64,000 nucleotides of DNA from Phytophthora colocasiae (lineage: Eukaryota; Oomycota; Peronosporomycetes; Peronosporales; Peronosporaceae): positions 1,984,001 to 2,048,000 of the forward strand of contig JAGKQI010000096.1 of assembly GCA_018806915.1 (NCBI GenBank), in the 5' to 3' direction. Below, one piece after another: positions 1 to 9,567 of this stretch. The translations under genes and the position numbers were made by a program. Within the stretch, counting starts at the first letter, position 1, and the number at the start of each line of letters is the position of its first letter. The notes beneath the pieces were generated by a model. The model was not told the DNA's origin. It searched no databases and worked only from the letters and a program-made list of their open reading frames with translations.

Positions 1-1977
1 TCGATTCGTCCAGCCACCGACCACGACGAAGTTTAACCAGTTCGCAACGTGCGTCACAATCGCTTTCAGTGATGTTAGCCCCCAATCGTGGTAGGAACCG
101 CCGATACCCACTGGTAGGATACGTTGATAGAGTTCCATGGTAGACTTCATCGTCACTGGCTGAGTTCCATGTGTCTTCAAAGTACGGGAAGCGAGAAATT
201 GTCGTCTTTCGCTCTGTAGACTTGGAATACTGTGGATAACACCAATTTACATCGCTTTCAAGTTGAGATTTACACGGTGTGGCTTCAACGCGAAGTAGTC
301 GCAAGTCCACACCACCGAGAAGCAAATTCGTTCGATCTACAATTCCAATCTGAGAATCCACATCGTCCGCGAACTTGTCTCCATTGTACCACATATTCTG
401 GAAGAGAGCAGTCTGCACAGGTCCCTGCAGGAAGTTCCAGACGTCTGCAATGGAGTTAACGTCTCGTAGTGTTGTCACTCTTCCGTCGTACCAAGGTGCA
501 CCTAGAAGGCGTCGAATGCCGAACACAAGATCACTCGATTGCTGATTGTAGAGCGCGAAGGTTGAGTTGAGTAGGAAACATAATAGCAGCAACGCGTACA
601 GTACGATGTCCGTGCGGCTCGCTCGTTCACGTCGACCTAATTCACGAGGGTCGAAGAGTGCACATTTTTGAAAATTGTGTAAAGTGTTCTTAATAGCGAG
701 GCGAGTGTGGCGATGAACTGGGCCGGAGAAAGCAAAAAGCGCCACGTAAGCGAGATCCAGCACTTTGCACTCATTAATGGAGCGATATGCTTCAGGAAGC
801 TCTGCCAGTCTCGAAAGTAGTTGAAACCCTTCGACAGTGACTTCTTCAGTGTCTAAATGAGAAGCCACAGCCTCTACCAGACGAGAGATACCTGTGAAGT
901 TAAAGATGCTGTAGAGAAGTCTCATGTCAAGAGCTTTAGCATCAGATTGAAAAAGTGTCAGTAGTGGGAATTTGCAGAATCAAAAAAATGATAGTTTTCC
1001 AAAACGAACTTTTTGCATGAAGGCCATTGAGTGTTCCAACCGCATGCCAAACCAGTTCCGTGTCTTTGACAAATCGCTTCATTGCTGCCATCGTGAGGGA
1101 AATGCCGTTGCTATCGATGAAAGTTGCTGTGATTGGAGCTACAAGCCGGATTCAGTAATGAGATATGGTAGTTTACAATGATCCTACCGTTTGTGACGAG
1201 AAACCCCAAAGGAATTAAAACTGTTTTGCAAACTTGAAGACTGTGATCGTAACGCTTGAGCAAGCCCAACAATTCCATCACGAGATCTGGCGACGACACA
1301 GATTCTTTCACGAGATCTACATGCAGTAAAATTGTTAACTTAGAAACGTCTTTGCATTCAGACTCAAGTTCGTACCATTCATCACGAGACTGCCAAGCGC
1401 TCGACAAGCAGAAGCGATGACGTCGTGTTTGTTGTCATGGAACCGTACACACTTCATTAGAATTTCTTTAGCGTCGTCCACTGCCAAGAACTCCAATGCA
1501 CCATCGACTAGCAGCAATTTCGTCAGTAAAAAAACTCCTTCTGGTTACAATTTCTTCCACCCTCACCATGCAACTTGGAGTAAATGTCAATGCAGTCCAG
1601 AACTGGAACGAGTAAGTGTTCATTGTGAACAAACTTATGCAGTGCAAAGATGGCAAGTTGCATCCCATTAGCACCGAAGAAATCCAAGCCTGGATTGTAT
1701 CCGAAGGTCTCGCTACCACACGCGAAGTAAAAGTTGCCCACATTCGCCAATGTTTTGAATCCGGATTGCACTGCCCATGCGTAGTTGATCTCTTGATTAA
1801 TGGACTCACAGATACTGGAGACACCTCGGGACTTGAGCAACGTCAGTAGTTCCTTCTCCGCTACAAGACGATCAACAACTGAGTCGACAACCAGCAACAA
1901 CGGGAAGCAGACGAACCTTCCGTGAGCTCCACCGTCCTGTCCCCATTGTCGTTAAGCGGGTAATAAGCTCCTGCCAT
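1..1977 (-). CDS. ARM-repeat protein fused to a polycystin-like cation channel (partial, runs off left edge)
   Basis: Conceptual splicing on the minus strand gives one open frame that leaves the window at base 1. Proposed exons are about 1567-1878, 1376-1507, 1188-1316, 1010-1138 and <1-933; all introns are phase 1 with GT..AG ends and 51-76 bases long, several with a CTGAC/CTGAAT branch-like motif. The first four exons encode helical armadillo-type repeats. The last exon contains a hydrophobic segment (VLYALLLLCFLLNSTFAL), then SIADVWNFLQGPV and LLLGGVDLRLLRV, which resemble the first extracellular loop of PKD2-type channels. The pore and later membrane helices would lie beyond the window. 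A likely start codon is at 1977 (MAGAYYPLNDNGD), but its join to the second exon needs a 38-base intron and is unresolved. Channel family assignment is inference from motifs; an unrelated ARM membrane protein is possible. Confidence 0.55.
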
Positions 1978-2308
1978 CGTCCGTTCGACTCGAGATCTAA
2001 AAACCAAGAGCCTCTTGGCGATGATAATACCGTGATAATATTACATAATTAATCGCGTCTTGCTTTGCGTCACCCTCAATCAGGCCGCTTCTGCTGGGAA
2101 AACTGTGTCTCTCCTTCTTCTCGGAGGTGGCGAGCTCTTTTTTTTAAAGCCTCGCGTTGTCGTCAGGGAGCGAAAACTCCTCTCCTTTTTGACTGCACTT
2201 CGTCAATCGCACGCATCGTCATGCAACACCGAACTACTGGTACAGGGGGCTCCAGCTTCCGTCCGCGGCGCCCCGGGCGGTGGATTGGTCATTCAACAGA
2301 CTCGAAGT
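1978..2308. other. intergenic region between divergent-end genes
   Basis: This gap holds the putative 5' flank of the ARM/polycystin-like gene and the 3' flank of the next minus-strand gene. Short open frames here overlap on both strands and show no recognisable domain. I see no RNA gene or repeat. Confidence 0.4.
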
Positions 2309-3689
2309 CTATAGCCACACGTTCTGCGCAGGTTCCTCGTCATCGTACAACCGGGAGCCCATGCTCACACTCTTAGACGCCCCGAAATTGTGGGACGAAG
2401 CCGGCTGCGGTGCCAAACTCATGGACGTCCCTCGAGTGATGATGGGACCCGATCCTGGTGGCCTCGAGCTCATACGACGCAAGTTGCTGCGCGTGTTGTC
2501 TCCAAAGTTGATGGTCGTATGACGGTCTGCCAATTCAAAACGATACAACCAATTAATCCAAGGTTTCAACATCATCGTCAAAATAAAACTCTCATCACTC
2601 ACCCGTCCTGCGTCCCAAAGTGCCTGCACTCTGTTGCTTCTTGATCTTGGCCTTGTCAAGCTTGTCCAGTCTCATGAGCACGTCCCTCCTTTGAGCCAAT
2701 AGCTGAGCCAAATCAATGTCACTCTCGCGTCCTCCCTCCGGCATCATGGTAATGGAACTCCTGGGGATCGGAATGGCGCTGGGGTTGTCCAACGCATTGG
2801 CTGCTGTCTTCGAAATGGTCGGGCGAGCAATGCGTTTGTACTCTTTCATAGCCACAACTTCTCCGTCGTCCTTGACGTCGTGCTGCTTCATGCAATTGAT
2901 ACAGAAACCCAGTTTAAACGGGTTCGGCTTGAAATCCGTGCACAAATTCTCCTCATCCGGATCGTCCACCGGTTCCCCCCATCGAGCGTGGATGACTGAA
3001 GGGGAGTTAATGGGACTTCCCAAAATGCAATCAACGTCGAAAGGCTGCAGTTCGATGGGGTCTCCTGCCAGGTACCCAGGGTCTTCGTATGAATGATAAA
3101 CGGGTGCAGCATCCTCTTCGGGTGTTGCCATTGGACGACGTCCGGTCTCCGTTCGACTGCGATGAAGCCGTGACCTGTTTAGGGGGTTTGGCTCATCGAA
3201 AGAAGGCGCACGCGGTGGACGTGCAGAGGAACCTTGACGACGAGGGGCGTGGAAGCGCTCGGATAGGGATTGTCGTCTGTAGAAATAGCGTTAGAAATAG
3301 AAATGACAAAATGACAGACAGGAACGCACTTCTTGCGACGGCGACGTGCTGCTTTCGCCTTGGCACTTGCAGGAGGGGAAGGAGCCTCTAATAGGGTGTC
3401 GAGGTCGACGCTTTCCACGTTAGGAGCGGACCATCGCCCACGTTCGCGTTCGCGTTCTCGTTCGCGGTCAGTGCGTCGACTGAGATTTAAACACAGGGGT
3501 TAGACACTTGGTGTTAAAGCGACAAGACAGACAACCACTCACTTTTGCAGAATCACACCGTGTTCGCTAAGAATGACTTGCGACTGTTTAGACACAAAAA
3601 TGGTTTAGACACAATGGTTTAGACACAATGGTCTCTCTCTCTCCCTCCCTCCATTTTACCTCGCTGTTGCGTGTGCACGAGTTCCCCAT
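2309..3689 (-). CDS. Putative N-myristoylated/palmitoylated protein with a CxxC...H motif
   Basis: Five exons join in frame: 3660-3689, 3543-3583, 3330-3479, 2603-3276 and 2309-2526 (1113 nt, 370 aa). Donors include GTGAGT and GTGCGT, acceptors end TTGGCAG, CTACAG, CTCAG and AACAG. The first exon encodes exactly MGNSCTRNSE; Gly2, Ser5 and Cys5-type neighbours match the N-myristoylation plus palmitoylation signal, so membrane anchoring is likely. An Arg/Glu-rich stretch and a basic RRRRKKR segment follow. The centre has PFKLGFCINCMKQH, a CxxC-x3-H arrangement that could bind a metal. A short coiled region (LAQLLAQRRDVLMRLDKLDKAK) lies near the last intron. I do not recognise the family; the lipidation and metal-binding ideas are inference. 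The longest single-exon reading frame would start at 3131 and miss the anchor. Confidence 0.7.
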
Positions 3690-4450
3690 GGTCTAGTGGA
3701 GGCGTTCGAATGCCGTTTGCAGGTCGGAGCTCTGGTGAAGGAAGGACCTGCTGTCTGTCTTACTTTGCCTCTGGACTCGCCAGCGAGCCGTGCACTGCGC
3801 GGCCACGGGAGAACAGGGAAGTCGCGCCTCCGGATTCGGGCAGTCGGGCTGGGAAATCGCAGAAGTGAAGCGAAAAAAAGCTCCCCCTTTCGCCCGTTAG
3901 GCCACGCCCTTACTTGCGCCAACTCACTTGCGCTCAGTATGCGAGACACAAATCAAGGGGAAAATCCCTCCGAGAGAGGCAGTCGGATTTTTGGCTTGGG
4001 GTTTGTATGGTTTAGAAACGCGATTATCATGCCCAGCCCGAGCAAAAAAGGGGCGCTCCTGTGACTTGATTGTTGTATGTGATAGAAATACCTCGTAGAA
4101 GCTGCAAGTGCTATGAAAAGGGACGAAGCGACTCAAAGAGGATTGGCTAAATCGGGCTAAAAAGTGCATATCGCTTCAGAAGCTGCGTGAATTGTGTAGC
4201 TCAGCAACGAGCCCTGGGATCTAAATTGCCGTGTCCACTACCGACGTTGATTAATGCAGAACCCATCGACATGCTCGTGTTGCCCCAGCAAAGGTGCGAG
4301 CCGCACGATGATCACTGACAAACGGACACCTGCTGTCGTGCTGCCCAAGTATCGTGGCAACGCAAGATTATCAATTGAAACGTCTTGTTCCGACAGCTAG
4401 TGTCGTACTAGACTTCTGACTGCCCGCCATCTCGATCGGAAACGACCTTG
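3690..4450. other. intergenic region without a convincing gene
   Basis: Contains the 5' flank of the MGNSC gene and of a possible plus-strand gene from 4451. Overlapping open frames of 60-120 codons on both strands have no domain, no signal peptide and no clear splice continuation. Nothing else is seen. Confidence 0.35.
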
Positions 4451-4996
4451 ATGCCGCTGAATACTTCGCCTGATAAAGAGGCCGATTGCATGGAAGAAGT
4501 GGAAACGATCGACACTACTTCGCCTGGGTGAGCTAGCTAGGCTTTCCCATAGCACGACACAAACGCACTGCCGCCACTGTACGCAGGGACTGGTTGCAGT
4601 AGATTTCTCCGTGTTTTACTATTGTTGCTCATGCACGTATTACTACCGGTATGTCTTTTTTAAAAGTAGTTTCACGGTGAAACTTTCACCTTTTAGTATT
4701 TGCACTGATGTTCATGTTGCTGGATCGTGCGTGTGAATGCCTATAGCAACTTGCCGTCAGCAAAGAGGCATGGTTCTCCGCAGTTAACTGCAGAGTTTAG
4801 TGACAGTGAAAGAATGGCAAGCCCAAGGGTTGATCCCCAAATGTTCGAGGCCAGTGGAATGTCCTCATCCAAGCGGTGTGTCTCCACCAATAAAGCTCTT
4901 CAAATTGTCCTCAAAGCTCCAGACATGAAGTTACTAACGCCGTTTCAGACAGCGTCCCCATCGAAAGGCAAGTATCCTCGGAACCCACACCAGTGA
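4451..4996 (+). CDS. Candidate small spliced gene, unknown function
   Basis: An ATG at 4451 opens an exon to 4527 followed by a GTGAGC donor; the acceptor CCTATAG at 4746 restores the frame into 4747-4996. The product would be about 108 aa, rich in Ser, Pro and Lys (for example NLPSAKRHGSPQL and KLLTPFQTASPSKGK), without any domain I recognise. The proposed intron is 219 bases, longer than most in this window. A further open stretch at 5012-5090 ending in a GTAAGT donor could be another exon, but I could not join it in frame. The 3' end would face the PRORP gene. It could equally be non-coding. Confidence 0.25.
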
Positions 4997-5202
4997 TTCA
5001 AATAGGACGTTCATGAAGAAGCCCAACAACCAAAAGCTCATGGCCACCCCGCTGCACCTCGTTGAGGCCGGTAGCCACCTCATTTTGGTAAGTCCTGACG
5101 GGGTCCACACTCAGCCGCTTGCTTGCTCGTCCCACTCAAATTCTTTGCGGTAAATTTGTACATGCAAAGAAAGAGCATATATTTCTATTTCTAAACTGGT
5201 TT

Positions 5203-7145
5203 CTAAACAGCCGTTGCCAGTTCAACGCAAAGCCACTTGCGATCTGCGACTTGTGTCGTCTCGGTGGTGCAGTCGTTGTTCATCACTGCTGGGAAGTGCC
5301 AGTTGTCATTGACGTGCTGCGGACGTTCGGAGAAGGGCAATGGCTCATCGACAGTCACGCGACGCCCGTGCACCTGATAGTGAACCTGGTGACGCTCCTT
5401 CCAGCGGCCGAAAGCTCGGTTGTGGATCATTTGGAAGTGGTGGTCGCGCATCTCGTCGTTAGACACCATGAGCGTACGCCCGCCGAGCTTAACTGCCGCG
5501 TAGAGCCAGTACCAGTCGTCGTTGTTGCCGGGCTGGCAATTGAACATCTTGCGGCTTGTGCGCCACTCGGCGATCTGTGCACGGCGTTCTACCGGAACCT
5601 GCTCGTCCGAAGTCCGGCGTTCGTGTAGCACGATCAACACTTTCTTGCTCTGCGCCTCGTAGTGTTTCACCATGAGGTCGATCTGCTCGTAGTTGAAGCC
5701 GCCGCTGCAATGCCAACAAGAACAGATATCCGGACAAGTGTCCCCATCGAGTTAGTCAGGCAAGTCCGTAGGTCTGAAAAGGCCGCGCACGCATTACAGA
5801 CACGCAAAAGGCGAGCGTGACCGCAGCATGAAAACAAACACGCACCCCTCGAAGTTCTGGTTGCAATAGCCCACATTGGCGGCGTCGATAACCACGTCGA
5901 ACGGCCCAAACTCCTCGAGCCACTTTTTAAACTCGTCCCATTGCTCCATGCGCTTCTCGTCAGTGCGAACGAGTTTCTCGATCTGTGCAAGCAATAGGTC
6001 AGATCTCAGTTCCAGTCGCAAACGGAGCACATGGCTCCACTCCCCGGCGTTGCTACATCGGCATCACCCACCTTGGCCAACAGCTCCGTTGTTAACTCCA
6101 CCGAGAGCTCCACTGACTGTAACTGGTCTCCGGACACAGAGCACACTCCTTCCTTGCTCACTGTGCCCTCAGTGATCTTCCACTTACGCCCGTCCACCTG
6201 AGCAGCCTCACTAGCAAAACCACAGCCGTATCAGATAAACTCTTAGCTCCCACACTAGCAACCAAGCAACCACATTCACACCTGTTGAACCAGTCCTTCA
6301 GCACGTCCCACGTTGAGAGACTCGGTTGCCAAATCTCGTCAATGAAGTTGTCTAGGAAGGCGTAAAAGCGCTCAGCGTTTCCAGTTTTCACACACACGCG
6401 CAGCAGCGCAACATAGTCGTCCTCTGTCAGCTCCAGCTCGTGTGACAGCAGCTTTTCGTGCACCCAGGCGCACTTGTCCAAGTTGCCAGCATCACTGTAC
6501 GCCTGCAGCAATGGACCAAAAGTGCGCAGCTTCGGGGCGATTTTATCCGCCTCCATTTCAGCGAGGATTGTCTCGCTCGCTTCAAAGTCCTGGGCCTTGC
6601 TGCAAAGTTTGATCATGGCACTGTACATTGGTTCCTCCGACTTAGGTTTCTTCTTCTGTTTAGCGTTGGCACGCGCCGCCTTCATATCCTGATACACTTT
6701 GTATGCGCCGGTCTTGAAAGATGCTGCATCTTCCGCTTTACTGCATACGTTGATGACGACATTGTAAATGTATGGCTCCACTTTTACGCCCTTGCTGATC
6801 ATCTCCTCATAAACCTCCAACGCCCGCGTGGCATCGTTCTGCTGGGCACAATTCTGCACTTGGATGCGATATTGGTACTCAATCTTTTGCGCTGGTGTCT
6901 GTGGAAGTCAATTAGAAATGCGTTTCTATCGGGAGTAATATTCTAGTGGCAAAATGTGGCAAACCTGTTTGCGTTCGCGCCGGCGCTGTGTTTTAGTAAG
7001 TTTGCGTGCTGTAATTCCAGTTTCAATACATTAGTGGCGATTGGCATGAAGATGAACATCACAGGGAGGTGGACCAACCTGGTTCAGAGGTGTCGGACAC
7101 TGTAGGGTCCTCCGCAGGACGCTTGTTCCCGGCGAGGCTGGCCAT
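5203..7145 (-). CDS. PRORP: Proteinaceous RNase P (PRORP), PPR plus NYN metallonuclease
   Basis: PRORP removes the 5' leader of precursor tRNAs in mitochondria or nucleus without an RNA subunit. Exons 7079-7145, 6965-7008, 6282-6898, 6024-6210, 5846-5982 and 5203-5704 join to 1554 nt (517 aa). The middle exon encodes PPR-like helical repeats (ALEVYEEMISKGVKVEPYIYNVVINVC, here shown in part). The nuclease carries the diagnostic acidic residues in VVIDAANVGY, NNDDWYWLY and SNDEMRDHHF, as in plant PRORP1. The structural zinc site would be CSVC near residue 305 with DNWHFP and KWLC at the C-terminus. The one problem is the CSVC region: joining frames requires a 41-base intron (5983-6023) that deletes the second Cys, or a one-base frame break. 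No clear transit peptide is seen at MASLAGNKRPAEDP, which favours a nuclear location. Confidence 0.85.
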
Positions 7146-7447
7146 TCCTTTTCGCTTCGCAATTGGTGAAAAGTGGAAATATACCTCACACGTGTTAAAT
7201 TTAACGAAACATTTGCATATTTCCACTTTTATATCACTAATGATACTTCGATGTGATACTTTAAAATGTGAGATTGATAGAGGAGAAGACCAAGAACGAC
7301 AGGAGTGATAATGTAAAGACAGCACCCATGCATTACAAGGTCTAGTAGGGCGGCTGTAAACGCGTCGGGCACGTAGATATTTAGCTGCAAAATCGCCTTA
7401 GCGCAGACTTTTCATCTGTCTCTCTGGCCTCTTCGATCTCCCTGCTT

Positions 7448-8473
7448 TTACTTGTCGCAGTACTTACCAGGCGACACACCAGCGTTCGAGCCGCTGTCCG
7501 AGTTCAGAACCGAAAAGGTCTGCTGCTGCTGTTGGGTTGGGTCATCGGTAGGGGTAGCAGTGGTGGCAGCGGGCGAGGCCACCGGAGCAGCCGTAGTAGC
7601 AACGGGGGCGGCAGTCGTCGCAACAGGAGCGGCGGTGGTGGCCACGGGGGCCGCGGTGGTGGCGACAGGGGCGGCAGTCGTCGCAACCGGGGCGGCAGTA
7701 GTAGCAACGGGGGCGGCCGTGGTGGCAATAGGAGCAGCCGTAGTAGCAACCGGGGCGGCTGTCGTAGCAACGGGAGCGGCGGTGGTGGGGACAGGGGCCG
7801 CAGTAGTAGCAACAGGGGCGGCGGTAGTAGCAACCGGGGCGGCAGTCGTAGCAACAGGGGCAGCCGTAGTAGCAACAGGGGCAGCGGTAGTAGTAACAGG
7901 GGCAGCGGTAGTAGCAACAGGAGCGGCGGTAGTAGCAACAGGAGCGGCGGTAGTAGCAACCGGAGCGGCGGTAGTAGCAACAGGGGCGGCGGTAGAAGCA
8001 ACAGGGGCGGCAGTCGTAGCAACCGGAGCAGCCGTCGTAGCGACTGGGGCGGCCGTGGTGGGTGCCGGGGCAGCGGTTGTAGCGGCCGGGGCCGTTGTAG
8101 CCGTGGATAGAGCTGTGCAGGTCGCCTGGAGGTTGGAAATCTCCGTCATGAGCACGATGTTATTGCCGACAATGCAGTTCGTCAGGTTGAAATTAGCGCT
8201 GCCCACAAGAGCCGAGAGGATGGTCTTGCACGAATCCGAAGCGCAGATGGTCTTAACCTGCTCGGGCGCGTTGGCGGCGTTCACGGACGTGAGGTCCACG
8301 GAGCCGTCCAGCGCGGCGCTGAAGTTGTTCTGGGTCATGCACGTAACGAGCTGCGAGTTCACGTTGAGGCCCGCGTAGGCGTTGACGAGCACGTTGCTGT
8401 CACAGTTGTCGAGCGCGTCAGCAGCTCCGAAGGCCAGCATAGCCAGCACGGCGTTAAAGGTCCAGCAACGCAT
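7448..8473 (-). CDS. Elicitin-like secreted protein with long Thr/Ala/Pro repeat stalk
   Basis: Elicitins are secreted oomycete proteins that bind sterols and are recognised by plants. The single-exon 341-aa product starts with a signal peptide (MRCWTFNAVLAMLAFGAADA). Residues 21-121 form the elicitin domain with six cysteines at 24, 45, 77, 82, 100 and 119, including the typical TICASDSCKTIL. From about residue 132 to 300 there are about 24 copies of a seven-residue unit, consensus TAAPVAT, a likely O-glycosylated rod. The C-terminus (QQQQQTFSVLNSDSG...KYCDK) lacks the hydrophobic tail expected for a GPI anchor, so I infer wall association or free secretion rather than membrane anchoring. 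The repeats produce long antisense open frames that are artefacts of GC-rich periodicity. Confidence 0.87.
   Translation of the reverse strand: MRCWTFNAVLAMLAFGAADALDNCDSNVLVNAYAGLNVNSQLVTCMTQNNFSAALDGSVDLTSVNAANAPEQVKTICASDSCKTILSALVGSANFNLTNCIVGNNIVLMTEISNLQATCTALSTATTAPAATTAAPAPTTAAPVATTAAPVATTAAPVASTAAPVATTAAPVATTAAPVATTAAPVATTAAPVTTTAAPVATTAAPVATTAAPVATTAAPVATTAAPVPTTAAPVATTAAPVATTAAPIATTAAPVATTAAPVATTAAPVATTAAPVATTAAPVATTAAPVATTAAPVASPAATTATPTDDPTQQQQQTFSVLNSDSGSNAGVSPGKYCDK
7573..8080 (-). repeat. 21-bp coding minisatellite in the elicitin-like gene
   Basis: About 24 tandem 21-bp units encode the TAAPVAT heptad, with single substitutions (APVTT, APVPT, APIAT, APVAS). Unit boundaries stay in frame throughout, so copy-number change would alter stalk length without breaking the gene. 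Confidence 0.9.
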
Positions 8474-8716
8474 GATGTCCTGGGGGGTTATGAGTAGTGG
8501 AGTCCTCCAACTGTCTTCTCCTCGAGCAGGACAAGATTACAATGAGGGCTCGGCGGCTTCGGTCCTGCTGTTGGCTATCTATCGATCGACGGGAGAAGGA
8601 GTCAGATGCGCCAAAGCCCCCAACGCCACAAGGCTATCGGCACCGGGAAGCCATCTGGCCTCCACGGACGAGGCGAACCACTGCACAAAACGACGACTGG
8701 CACCTCTACGCCGTGA

Positions 8717-9098
8717 ATGTGGAGGCTCTGGGCGCTAAGCGCGGTGCTGGGCAGTTCGTGCGTGACAGCAAGTGTTTCCGCGGCACGGAGTGTCAATCGA
8801 GCGTTTCCGTTTCGAGGAAGCCGAACCGAAAATGCTCGTCGAAAATGGAGTTGTCGCATCGCGTACTGCCCCCGTCATGTGGCAAGTGTCACCAGTGCGA
8901 CGTGCACAATGCAGTGGACGTGCTTCGGTCCGAAGCCTTCGGGCATTCAGGTTGATAAACAGTGTGAGTCAGGCAGGAGCAATGAGCAATCCTCTGTTTC
9001 CTGTACTTTGTCTAGTAGACGCGAATCAGATCAAGGTCTCCTTGAAGAAATCCTCTCCTTTGGCTAAGGAAGGTGACACTGGAGCTGGTTCCGATTAG
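8717..9098 (+). CDS. Candidate small secreted protein (two exons)
   Basis: An ATG at 8717 opens with a plausible signal peptide (MWRLWALSAVLGSSCVTASVSA). Exon 1 ends at 8963 before a GTGAGT donor; a 52-base intron ending GTCTAG lets exon 2 run 9016-9098, giving 109 aa. The middle has four closely spaced cysteines (CRIAYC, then C and WTCFG). No known effector motif is visible. The gap 8474-9567 otherwise serves as the divergent 5' flank for the elicitin-like gene and the PH-like gene. Competing open frames overlap here on both strands, so coding status is uncertain. Confidence 0.33.
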
Positions 9099-9567
9099 AG
9101 CAAAGCCTCAGCAATGAGCTCTCGCGGTGAAGAGGAAGGCTTGACTTTTTGTGCAACGGCTTGATCTGAAGCATGCGAAATGGCTACTCGACCGTTTATC
9201 TTCCGACCTTTCCACTTCAACTGATCTACTGACCTGGGTTCCGTTGCTCGCTGCAAGCTCAGGAGCTTTCTCAATCGGCTCGCCACCGTCGTGACTACAA
9301 AGAGTTCATTCATGTCAATGCCAGCGCATGAGCATCTTCGTGGAACCAGCAACAAATTTAGGGCAATTGGTTTTACACTTCTCAGCGCCCCACACCTGGC
9401 CGCTGTGGATAGTAGAGACCATGTGTCGAGGCAAAACGGTCAGTTTGGAGCCTTTTCACGCAGTACTCCGTCCAGTCCAGCGGTTGAGGGCATTTCACAT
9501 CTCACCACCTTCCCAGCAAGAGGCTCCTCTTGTTTAAAAGCTCGTCCTGGTCAGTCACTCCGTCGAA

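Noticed and set aside
1010..1570. Reading the first gene as a frame-shifted pseudogene
   Set aside because: All frame changes coincide with 51-76 base GT..AG introns of the same phase, which restore a continuous ARM protein.
7452..8378. 308-codon plus-strand frame and others opposite the elicitin-like gene
   Set aside because: They read GAAVVAT-type repeats created by the antisense of the 21-bp minisatellite; the minus-strand frame has the signal peptide and six elicitin cysteines.
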